Origin: an uncultured Collinsella sp.
GTDB taxonomy: Bacteria > Actinomycetota > Coriobacteriia > Coriobacteriales > Coriobacteriaceae
Assembly (NCBI GenBank): GCA_900551555.1
Contig: URWC01000047.1
Span: forward strand, 1-11,790
Direction of reading: 5' to 3'
Length of the DNA: 11,790 nt
The translations under genes were made by a program, and so were the position numbers. The notes under the pieces were generated by a model. It saw only the letters and a list, made by a program, of their open reading frames with translations, was not told the DNA's origin and searched no databases. Numbering within the stretch: the stretch's first letter is position 1; the number at the start of each line of letters is the position of its first letter. Below are positions 1 through 6,422 of the stretch, piece after piece.

Positions 1-1747
1 TGGAAAAACGTAGAAATTTTATGTTTTTACCGGCGCCCGGGCCGATGTCGATGATGTGGTCGGCCGCGTACATCGTGTCCTCGTCGTGTTCGACGACGAT
101 AACGGTATTGCCGATATCGCGCAGGCGCTCGAGCGTCTTGATCAGGCGCTCGTTGTCACGCTGATGAAGACCGATCGAGGGCTCATCCAGAATATAGAGC
201 ACGCCCATGAGACCCGCGCCGATCTGCGTTGCCAGGCGAATACGCTGCGCCTCGCCACCAGAAAGCGTCGCCGAGGCACGATCGAGCGTCAGATAGTCGA
301 GTCCAACATCGACCAGAAAACGCAAGCGCTCCAGGATTTCCTTGACGATGCGCCCGCCGATAAACTGTTGGCGCTCGGTGAGCTCCAGGCCCTCAAAAAA
401 CTCGAGCGACTCACGGCACGACAGGCAACAAACCTCGTAAATGGACTTGCCGCCCACGGTGACGGCGAGCATCTCAGGGCGCAAACGAGCGCCGTGGCAG
501 CTCGAGCACGGTTCCTCGCGAATGTACTTCTCCAAGCGCGCCTTGGTGTTCTCGTTCGTCGTCTCGGTATAGCGTTCGTACAGAATGTTGCGAACGCCCG
601 AAAACTTGGTATCCCACTGGCTGCGACGTCCGTCGAGCTTTTGGTAGTCGACCGAGATCTTCGTATCGCCCAGGCCATCCAAGAATGCACGACGCACGCG
701 AGGGGGCAAGTCCTCCCACGGCGTATCGGTGCTCACCTTAAAGTGTTTGCAGACCGCAGCAAAAATCTGCGGATAGTAGTTCGAATTGCCGAACAGGCTA
801 CCAAAGACTCCGTCGGCAATGGACTTCGAGGGGTCCTCGATCAGCGCCTCGGCATCAACGGTTTTCTTAAAGCCCAGGCCGTCGCACTCAGGACATGCGC
901 CATAGGGAGCGTTAAACGAAAAATCACGCGGCTGAAGATCGTCAATGGAGTGTCCATGCTCCGGGCACGCCAAGGCCAACGAATACTCCAGCAGCTCGCC
1001 CTCGGTCCCCTCGGGAGCATCACGATCGGGCAGCATGTACACGTTTACATTGCCGTGAGCCAGCGCGGTCGCCTGCTCAACAGACTCGGCGATACGGCCC
1101 AGAGAATTCTCACGGATCACGATGCGATCGACCACGACCTCGATATCGTGCTTGAATTTCTTATCCAAATCGATCGGATCGTCGAGCGAGCGCACTTCAC
1201 CGTCGACACGCACGCGGCTAAAGCCCTCGGCGCGAAGGTCCTCAAACAGTTTGGTGTACTCGCCTTTTCGCCCGCGCACCACCGGTGCCAGCACAAACGC
1301 GCGGCGGCCCTCCCCCGCCGCCAAGACCTTGTCGGCAACCTGGTCGGTCGTCTGGCGCTCAATGACGCGGCCGCATTCGGGACAGTGCGGGGTGCCTACA
1401 CGGGCGAACAGCAGGCGCAGATAGTCATAAATCTCGGTTACGGTGCCAACCGTCGAGCGAGGGTTTTTAGACGTCGTCTTTTGGTCGATCGACACCGCCG
1501 GCGAAAGGCCGTCGATTGAATCCAAGTCGGGTTTGTCCATCTGGCCCAAGAACTGGCGCGCATAGCTCGAAAGACTCTCGACGTATCGACGCTGGCCCTC
1601 GGCATAGATAGTGTCAAATGCCAGCGAACTCTTGCCCGAGCCAGAAAGACCGGTAATGACCACGAGTTGGTCACGCGGAATGGAAACATCGATATCACGG
1701 AGGTTGTGCTCACGAGCGCCGCGAATAACGATAGAAGAATCAGACAT
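1..1747 (-). CDS. uvrA: UvrA, excinuclease ABC subunit A (N-terminal part; broken or cut at the left edge)
   Basis: UvrA is the damage-recognition ATPase of nucleotide excision repair; it dimerises and loads UvrB onto lesions. The frame starts at ATG 1747 behind an AAGGAG Shine-Dalgarno and stays open to the window edge. Visible are Walker A GLSGSGKSS (residues 33-41), the 'YARQFLGQMDKPD' stretch, a zinc module with CPEH (261-264) and CPEC (285-288), the ABC signature LSGGE (495-499), Walker B ILDEPS with D521/E522, and the switch region VVEHDEDT. All of ABC module I is therefore present. Homology ends at GPGAG (last G is residue 573). The usual x-H-G-G continuation is replaced by nine AT-rich codons (KNIKFLRFS) up to the edge. 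A full UvrA is about 940-1000 residues, so ABC module II is not in the window. Whether the gene is disrupted or the record is chimeric cannot be decided here. The family call is secure. The CPEH variant of the zinc motif resembles actinobacterial UvrA. Confidence 0.96.
   Translation of the reverse strand, partial: MSDSSIVIRGAREHNLRDIDVSIPRDQLVVITGLSGSGKSSLAFDTIYAEGQRRYVESLSSYARQFLGQMDKPDLDSIDGLSPAVSIDQKTTSKNPRSTVGTVTEIYDYLRLLFARVGTPHCPECGRVIERQTTDQVADKVLAAGEGRRAFVLAPVVRGRKGEYTKLFEDLRAEGFSRVRVDGEVRSLDDPIDLDKKFKHDIEVVVDRIVIRENSLGRIAESVEQATALAHGNVNVYMLPDRDAPEGTEGELLEYSLALACPEHGHSIDDLQPRDFSFNAPYGACPECDGLGFKKTVDAEALIEDPSKSIADGVFGSLFGNSNYYPQIFAAVCKHFKVSTDTPWEDLPPRVRRAFLDGLGDTKISVDYQKLDGRRSQWDTKFSGVRNILYERYTETTNENTKARLEKYIREEPCSSCHGARLRPEMLAVTVGGKSIYEVCCLSCRESLEFFEGLELTERQQFIGGRIVKEILERLRFLVDVGLDYLTLDRASATLSGGEAQRIRLATQIGAGLMGVLYILDEPSIGLHQRDNERLIKTLERLRDIGNTVIVVEHDEDTMYAADHIIDIGPGAGKNIKFLRFS
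2..31. repeat. Imperfect AT-rich dyad at the point where uvrA homology ends
   Basis: The left arm GGAAAAACGTAGAAA (2-16) and the right arm TTTTATGTTTTTACC (17-31) are imperfect reverse complements. With one gap allowed, the GG, AAAAAC, TA and AAA blocks match. The 28 bases left of the last uvrA codon are about 21% GC, against well over 50% in the neighbouring gene. Inverted arms around an AT-rich centre are typical of core sites for tyrosine recombinases of integrative elements. No recombinase gene is in the window, so this role is an inference; a chance dyad or a contig-edge artefact remains possible. Confidence 0.4.
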
Positions 1748-1808
1748 GGAAGCTCCTTGCCTCCTATTGCATCGAATCATACTGTCGATGAGTTTAGCGC
1801 ACTCGACG

Positions 1809-1822
1809 CGCACAGATGTTCG
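1809..1822 (-). promoter_or_regulatory. Candidate LexA/SOS box upstream of uvrA
   Basis: Read on the minus strand the site is CGAACATCTGTGCG. It matches the Gram-positive/actinobacterial SOS operator CGAAC-N4-GTTCG at 9 of the 10 defined positions (GTGCG instead of GTTCG). It lies about 60 bp upstream of the uvrA start, in the divergent intergenic region. uvrA is a classical LexA target in many bacteria. The site could also influence the divergent membrane-enzyme gene, whose start is about 120 bp away. No convincing -35/-10 pair was found around it. Confidence 0.55.
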
Positions 1823-1890
1823 TAATACAAGATTCGCAGACCTTTAGCTTTGCGTATCGGGTGCTTTGTTTCTCGAAATGCCGTGGAAAG

Positions 1891-1928
1891 GTTACAGTAA
1901 TCTACTACTGAACTTAATTTGCTGTAAC
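1891..1928. repeat. Inverted repeat in the leader of the LTA-synthase-like gene
   Basis: The arms GTTACAGTAA (1891-1900) and TTGCTGTAAC (1919-1928) are reverse complements with one mismatch, separated by 18 bases. The right arm ends just before the Shine-Dalgarno (AGAGGA, about 1929-1934) of the gene starting at 1941. It could be an operator for a dimeric regulator or a leader hairpin that limits ribosome access. No T-run follows, so it is not a standard terminator. Confidence 0.45.
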
Positions 1929-1940
1929 AGAGGAACGTCC

Positions 1941-4094
1941 ATGACCGAAGATATCCCCCTTGAAATCACTTCGAGCGACATGGCCAATCTGCCCATATTC
2001 GTCGCCGTCCTTATCGTGGCCACCGTCGTCGTGCGCGTGTATTTTTCAATCAAACACAATGAAAAGCCGCCCATTGCCCGCGTCTTTTGGTGCGCGACGC
2101 TCCTCATCCCGCTCGGCGTGGTAGCTGCATGGATTACGAATCAATTGCTCGTAAATGAGGACAGTTCCCTATGGGTCCTTTCTTATTCGGCGCTCGGTGC
2201 TGCCGCCGTCATACTTCTTGTCGAGCCCTTGGTTTCGGGACTTATTGACCAAACCGATCTTGAGACGGGAACGGTTGCCTGTATTTGCCGTGACATCCTT
2301 GTCATCGCCGCTGTTTCAGCGCTCTCGTTCGTTTCACTCGAAATTGCCTGCAACGAAACGTTCTATCACATTCCCGCCAACTCATTCGGGTTTTCCGTCG
2401 GGCTGCTCGCGACGGTTCTGCTCTCCCTTTATCTGCTGGGACAGCGTCATGGGGGCGTCATGGCCCTCGTGCCCGTCGTCTGTTGCATCCTTGGCATTGC
2501 CGAGCACTTCGTCATAACGTTTAAAGGCGAAGCCATCCTGCCAAGCGATATCTTGGCCCTTGGCACTGCAATGGAAGTGAGCGAGGGATACGAGTTTACC
2601 TTTACCGCCGGAATCGTAACCTCTCTCGCCCTGCTGGAGATTTCCCTGGGGCTTCTTTCGCTTATCCGACCGCGAAAGCTCCGTACGCCCACCCATGTCT
2701 TCCCCGCAATCGCCGCTAACCTCTGCGCTTTTCTGCTAGTGACCGTTGTGGGGCTCTCGGGCTTTTCCAGCATCGACTTGGAGCAGGCGCTGGATTTTGG
2801 ATTTGACCGTTGGCAGCCCATCACCACGTATGCGTCTCAGGGTTTTATCACTTCGTTCACCGAAATGGTCAACGAGTTGCCTATTGAGAGGCCCGAAGAC
2901 TATACGCCCGATGAGGCGCAGAGCATCGAGCAGGAGCTCGCCGCCGCCTACGACAACACGTATGGCTCGAGCGAGCAGCGCGCGGCGGCCGTTGCCCAGT
3001 TCAATGAAATCAAGCCGACGATTGTTGCCGTCATGAACGAGAGTTTTAGCGATCTTTCGTGCTTTGAGCAGCTCCAGGCGGCCGGGTACACCGGCCCCGC
3101 ATTCTACAACTCGCTTCCCGACACACTTGTTCGCGGCACCATGCTCGCTTCGGTCGCCGGTGGCGGAACGGCGAACTCCGAATTCGAATTTTTGACCGGA
3201 GCGACAACGGCCTTTGTCGGATTAGGCAAAATCCCCTATCAGCTGTATCAGATGAATGGCGTCAACAGCCTGGCAAAGGACCTTAAGGAGCTTGGGTATA
3301 CCGCTACCGCTATGCACCCGCAAAACCCCGTCAACTACCATCGAGATAAAATCTATCAGCAGCTGGGCTTTGGAGACTTTCTTTCAATCGGCGATTTCGA
3401 AGGTGCGCCCTGTTACCATTCCGGCGTATGCGACTACGCCACCTACGACAAGATACTCGACCTGCTTAGAACCGACGAAGCCCCGCAGTTCATCTTTGAC
3501 GTCACGATGCAAAATCACGGCGGCTACGACTATGGCACCGTTCCCGCCGAGGAGCTGACAAACTATTGGGTCGAGGGAGCCAGCGAGGGCGCCAATAGCG
3601 CACTCAACACCTATCTTACCTGCATCAACGCATCCGACCGGGACCTCGAGTACTTTATCAACGAGCTCCGCAATATCGGCAGACCGGTTGTCCTTGTCTT
3701 TTTTGGCGACCATCAGCCGAGCGCCGCAACGGCTCTCAACGACGAGCTGTACCCTCAGGAAGATACGGCAAGCCACGCTTTCCGTATCTATCAGTCGACA
3801 TATTTTGTCTGGGCTAACTATGAAATCGCCGGCAATACCGAGCTCAACGTCTACGACACCGTCGGGGCAAACGAGATTGCAGCCATTACCCTTAATAAGA
3901 TCGGCGCCCCGCTCACCGACTATCAAAAGGCTCTGCTTGCAACAAGGTCAGATGTGCCCACTATCAATGTCGCCGGCTACCTTGGTGCCGACGGGCTGCG
4001 CTACGACTTGGAATCTGAAGACAGCCCATACGCCTCGACGATCGACAAGCTGCAGCGCATACAATATCTCGAGTTCGCCAGCAAAGTTCAGTAA
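1941..4094 (+). CDS. LTA-synthase-like phosphoglycerol transferase (sulfatase-fold membrane protein)
   Basis: A predicted 717-residue polytopic membrane enzyme of the LtaS/MdoB family, whose members move glycerol-phosphate from phosphatidylglycerol to a cell-envelope polymer. ATG 1941 was chosen because AGAGGA lies six bases or so upstream; an in-frame TTG at 1866 has no such site. About eight hydrophobic segments are seen (near residues 17-37, 48-70, 78-102, 117-137, 149-167, 173-194, 219-242, 253-274), more than the five of S. aureus LtaS. The extracellular catalytic domain follows. By analogy with S. aureus LtaS, metal ligands and nucleophile are E367 (NESFSD), T410 (GGGTANSEFEFLTG), D590 and H591 (FFGDHQPS), with H526 in MQNHGGY near the substrate. 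All key residues are present, so it should be active. The acceptor polymer is unknown: it could be a lipoteichoic-acid-like chain or another glycerophosphate-decorated glycan. It is transcribed divergently from uvrA and appears monocistronic, since the next gene has its own candidate promoter. Confidence 0.9.
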   Translation: MTEDIPLEITSSDMANLPIFVAVLIVATVVVRVYFSIKHNEKPPIARVFWCATLLIPLGVVAAWITNQLLVNEDSSLWVLSYSALGAAAVILLVEPLVSGLIDQTDLETGTVACICRDILVIAAVSALSFVSLEIACNETFYHIPANSFGFSVGLLATVLLSLYLLGQRHGGVMALVPVVCCILGIAEHFVITFKGEAILPSDILALGTAMEVSEGYEFTFTAGIVTSLALLEISLGLLSLIRPRKLRTPTHVFPAIAANLCAFLLVTVVGLSGFSSIDLEQALDFGFDRWQPITTYASQGFITSFTEMVNELPIERPEDYTPDEAQSIEQELAAAYDNTYGSSEQRAAAVAQFNEIKPTIVAVMNESFSDLSCFEQLQAAGYTGPAFYNSLPDTLVRGTMLASVAGGGTANSEFEFLTGATTAFVGLGKIPYQLYQMNGVNSLAKDLKELGYTATAMHPQNPVNYHRDKIYQQLGFGDFLSIGDFEGAPCYHSGVCDYATYDKILDLLRTDEAPQFIFDVTMQNHGGYDYGTVPAEELTNYWVEGASEGANSALNTYLTCINASDRDLEYFINELRNIGRPVVLVFFGDHQPSAATALNDELYPQEDTASHAFRIYQSTYFVWANYEIAGNTELNVYDTVGANEIAAITLNKIGAPLTDYQKALLATRSDVPTINVAGYLGADGLRYDLESEDSPYASTIDKLQRIQYLEFASKVQ

Positions 4095-4154
4095 GCCCGC
4101 CCATTCGCTTGGACCCATCGTATTGCAAGCACGCTCGGCCCAAATGCATCGCAA

Positions 4155-4184
4155 ATGACTCCCGCTCGCAAACGAGGGTACAAT
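4155..4184 (+). promoter_or_regulatory. Candidate promoter of mrp, with a dyad in the spacer
   Basis: A -35-like ATGACT (4155-4160) and a -10-like TACAAT (4179-4184) are separated by 18 bp. The spacer holds a small dyad, CTCG-CAAA-CGAG (4165-4176), flanked by CC and GG. Transcription would start near 4191, which excludes the upstream in-frame ATG at 4183 and fits a start at 4240. Confidence 0.5.
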
Positions 4185-4239
4185 GACGCTCGTGTCACAT
4201 CACGGGGCCCCGGCCCCAACATATACAAAGGAGTCATAC

Positions 4240-5070
4240 ATGGGTTGCGAGCACGCACAGGCCGCCGGCGGACAAACGTCGCCGTCGCAATTTGAGGAGA
4301 ACACGCTGTCCGAGGTCAAACGCGTCATCGCCGTGCTTTCCGGCAAGGGCGGTGTCGGCAAGTCGTTTGTCACCGGTGCCATCGCCACCGAGCTTGCCCG
4401 TCACGGCCACAAGGTCGGCGTCCTCGATGCCGACATCACCGGTCCCTCTATCCCCAAGATGTTCGGTATGAGCGGACGCCACGTCCATGCCCTTGGCAAC
4501 CTTATGCTGCCCGAAATCTCCGAGCACGGCGTCAAGGTCATGAGCTCCAACCTTCTGCTCCAAAACGAGACCGACCCCGTCCTTTGGCGCGGTCCGGTCA
4601 TCGCAGGCGCCATTAGGCAGTTCTGGAGCGAGACCTCGTGGGGCCCCATCGACTACCTGCTGGTCGACATGCCTCCGGGAACAGGCGACGTCGCGCTCAC
4701 CGTCTTCCAGTCGCTGCCCGTCGACGGCATCGTCATCGTCACGAGCCCGCAGGATCTGGTCTCGATGATCGTCGCCAAGGCGGTCAACATGGCCGAGAAG
4801 ATGAACGTCCCCATTCTGGGCATCGTCGAGAACATGAGCTATATCGAGTGCCCCGACTGCGGCAAGAAGATCGAGGTCTTTGGTAAGAGCAAGCTCCCCG
4901 AAGTCGCAGAGCGCTACAACCTCGAAATCTTGGGCCAGCTTCCCATCAATCCGTCACTCGCCGAGGCCTGCGATAAGGGCGAGGTCGAGACCGCGCTGCC
5001 CGATGGCATGCTGCCCAAGGCCGTCTCTGCCGTCGAGATTATTACCCCGCACGAGACCGACGAGGCCTAA
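4240..5070 (+). CDS. mrp: Mrp/ApbC-type iron-sulfur cluster carrier ATPase
   Basis: A 276-residue P-loop ATPase of the Mrp/NBP35/ApbC family, cytosolic proteins that hold and pass on [4Fe-4S] clusters to apo-enzymes. The start at 4240 has AAAGGAG six bases upstream. Seen are the deviant Walker A SGKGGVGKS (residues 34-42), switch I DADITGPSIPKMFG, the Walker-B-like LLVDMPPGTGD, and the cluster-binding pair C204/C207 in ECPDCGKKIEVFG, where a dimer would share one cluster. There is no N-terminal DUF59 (MIP18) domain. The leader carries a single cysteine and a histidine (MGCEHAQ) rather than the multi-cysteine N-terminus of NBP35-like members. The downstream flavoprotein starts on the base after the stop codon, so the two are almost surely co-transcribed and may be translationally coupled. 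Confidence 0.95.
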   Translation: MGCEHAQAAGGQTSPSQFEENTLSEVKRVIAVLSGKGGVGKSFVTGAIATELARHGHKVGVLDADITGPSIPKMFGMSGRHVHALGNLMLPEISEHGVKVMSSNLLLQNETDPVLWRGPVIAGAIRQFWSETSWGPIDYLLVDMPPGTGDVALTVFQSLPVDGIVIVTSPQDLVSMIVAKAVNMAEKMNVPILGIVENMSYIECPDCGKKIEVFGKSKLPEVAERYNLEILGQLPINPSLAEACDKGEVETALPDGMLPKAVSAVEIITPHETDEA

Positions 5071-6342
5071 GTGAACACGAGCGCCTTCTATGACGTCCTG
5101 GTAATCGGCGGTGGGGCCTCGGGTCTCGCCGCCGCCGTTACGGCCGCACGCGCTGGCAAAAGTGCCTGCATCGTTGAGCGCGATGTCGCCTGTGGCCTTA
5201 AGCTCCTTGCGACCGGTAACGGCCGCTGCAACCTCTCCAACGAATCGATTGATCCTCAGCGGTATAACCACCCCGCATTCGTCGAATCCGTCATGGGCCC
5301 CCAGCCCGAACAAGAGCTTATGGGTTTCTTCTCCTCGCTGGGTATCATGACAACCTCCGAGGAAGGCCGGCTGTACCCGCGCTCCCTTCGCGCCGAATCG
5401 GTGCGCGACGCACTTCTCGATGTTTGCAACCGCCTGGGTATCACCTTAATCTGCGGAGCCAACGTTGCCTCGGCACACAAAGCTTCCGAAGGCTGGGCAC
5501 TCCAAATAGACCGTCCAGCGCGGGCGCTCAAGGCAAAAAAGCACGACGACCGAAAATCGGAGCTCCGCTCGCTTCGGAAAGCGCTCGCCGATGTCCCTCG
5601 CAAGAACGAGGCCCTGCAGGCACATGCCGTAATTATCGCCACGGGCGGCAACCCCATCGGTATCGCCGATACGTTTCGCCTCCCCCTCACTTCGCTGCGC
5701 CCCATCCTCTGCCCCGTATCGGCAACGGTCGTCGGCGATCGGACGGCACTCAAGACGTTGGATGGCCTGCGCGTCCGCGCCCGCTTGACGCTCGCCCGCA
5801 ATCATAATGAGCTCTGGCACGAAGACGGTGAAGTCCTGTTTCGAACCTTCGGTATCTCGGGCGTCGCTGTCTTCAACCTCTCCCGTCGTATACAACGCGG
5901 CGATACGATCCTGCTCGACTTTTTCCCCGACCTCTCTAAAGATGAGTTGCTCGATATGCTTAACTGGCGCGTTGAACTGCTCGGCGGCTTTTCGCCCCGC
6001 AATCCCCGTTGGCTCGACGGTATGCTTGCCCCGCAACTCTCCCGCGTCGTCTGCACAGCGTTCGAGCAGTGCCATCCAGGCTCCAACGATGTCATCCACC
6101 TGGTCTCGATCCTCAAGCACTTTAAGTTGCTCGTCGAGGGAACCGCCGAGGAGCGCTCGGCGCAGGTCACGCGTGGTGGCATATCTGTCGAGAGCATCTC
6201 AACACCCAGTCTACGCGCGCGCAGCGTTGTCGACGCCCCGCTTTACGTCTGCGGCGAAGCGCTCGACATCGACGCCGATTGCGGAGGCTTTAACCTTGCG
6301 TGGGCATGGCTCTCGGGCATTCGCGCTGCAAGCAGCCTGTAA
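5071..6342 (+). CDS. HI0933/BaiN-family FAD-dependent oxidoreductase
   Basis: A 423-residue flavoprotein of the HI0933-like (YhiN/BaiN) family. Its members are annotated variously as aminoacetone-oxidase-like or NAD(P)/FAD-dependent oxidoreductases; one characterised relative, clostridial BaiN, acts on bile-acid intermediates. The start is GTG 5071, directly after the mrp stop, with GAGG inside mrp as a possible ribosome site. Seen are the FAD-binding GGGASG (residues 13-18), the family motif GNGRCNLSN (49-57), IIATGG (around 188-193), and a C-terminal GEALDIDADCGGFNLAWAW that closes the flavin site. Two oddities: a lysine/arginine-rich stretch at about 148-182 interrupts the usual beta region, and the segment after ATGG is shorter than normal, lacking the typical SYP..GSTGDGY residues. 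The substrate is unknown. A bile-acid role is possible but not shown by the sequence. Confidence 0.88.
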   Translation: MNTSAFYDVLVIGGGASGLAAAVTAARAGKSACIVERDVACGLKLLATGNGRCNLSNESIDPQRYNHPAFVESVMGPQPEQELMGFFSSLGIMTTSEEGRLYPRSLRAESVRDALLDVCNRLGITLICGANVASAHKASEGWALQIDRPARALKAKKHDDRKSELRSLRKALADVPRKNEALQAHAVIIATGGNPIGIADTFRLPLTSLRPILCPVSATVVGDRTALKTLDGLRVRARLTLARNHNELWHEDGEVLFRTFGISGVAVFNLSRRIQRGDTILLDFFPDLSKDELLDMLNWRVELLGGFSPRNPRWLDGMLAPQLSRVVCTAFEQCHPGSNDVIHLVSILKHFKLLVEGTAEERSAQVTRGGISVESISTPSLRARSVVDAPLYVCGEALDIDADCGGFNLAWAWLSGIRAASSL

Positions 6343-6352
6343 CCGCGCAGTC

Positions 6353-6358
6353 TATAAT
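6353..6358 (+). promoter_or_regulatory. Consensus -10 element TATAAT before the second flavoprotein
   Basis: A perfect TATAAT stands 11 bp after the upstream stop codon. No good -35 is seen at 16-18 bp spacing. If used, transcription starts near 6365 and the hairpin at 6373-6396 becomes the first structure of the leader. Confidence 0.45.
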
Positions 6359-6372
6359 CAAAAACGCATTCG

Positions 6373-6404
6373 GGCCGTCTGGGATACCGGACGGCCTCTT
6401 TCTT
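6373..6404 (+). terminator. Hairpin with T-rich tail between the two flavoprotein genes
   Basis: GGCCGTCTGG (6373-6382) pairs with CCGGACGGCC (6387-6396) over 10 bp with one G-T wobble and a GATA loop, followed by TCTTTCTT. This has the form of an intrinsic terminator for the mrp-flavoprotein transcript. The interrupted T-run suggests incomplete termination, and its place downstream of TATAAT also allows a leader role. Confidence 0.7.
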
Positions 6405-6422
6405 GCCTCTAAGGAGACCTCG

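Noticed and set aside
2..31. Reading the left-edge dyad as an intrinsic terminator
   Set aside because: The stem is AT-rich and imperfect and lies in or at uvrA; it lacks the GC stem expected of a terminator.
56..1519. Long plus-strand open frame of 487 codons
   Set aside because: It lies antisense to uvrA, has no recognisable domain or ribosome site, and is explained by the codon bias of a high-GC gene.
1866..1940. Upstream TTG start extending the LTA-synthase-like protein by 25 residues
   Set aside because: No ribosome site before the TTG; the extension would cross the inverted repeat and the Shine-Dalgarno used for ATG 1941.
3384..3926. Minus-strand open frame of 180 codons inside the membrane-enzyme gene
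   Set aside because: It is antisense to the conserved catalytic domain, with no family resemblance.
4183..4239. Earlier ATG start for mrp
   Set aside because: The ATG lies inside the probable -10 element and has no Shine-Dalgarno; AAAGGAG is placed for the ATG at 4240.
5446..6120. Minus-strand open frame of 224 codons
   Set aside because: It is antisense to the flavoprotein whose conserved motifs are intact on the plus strand.
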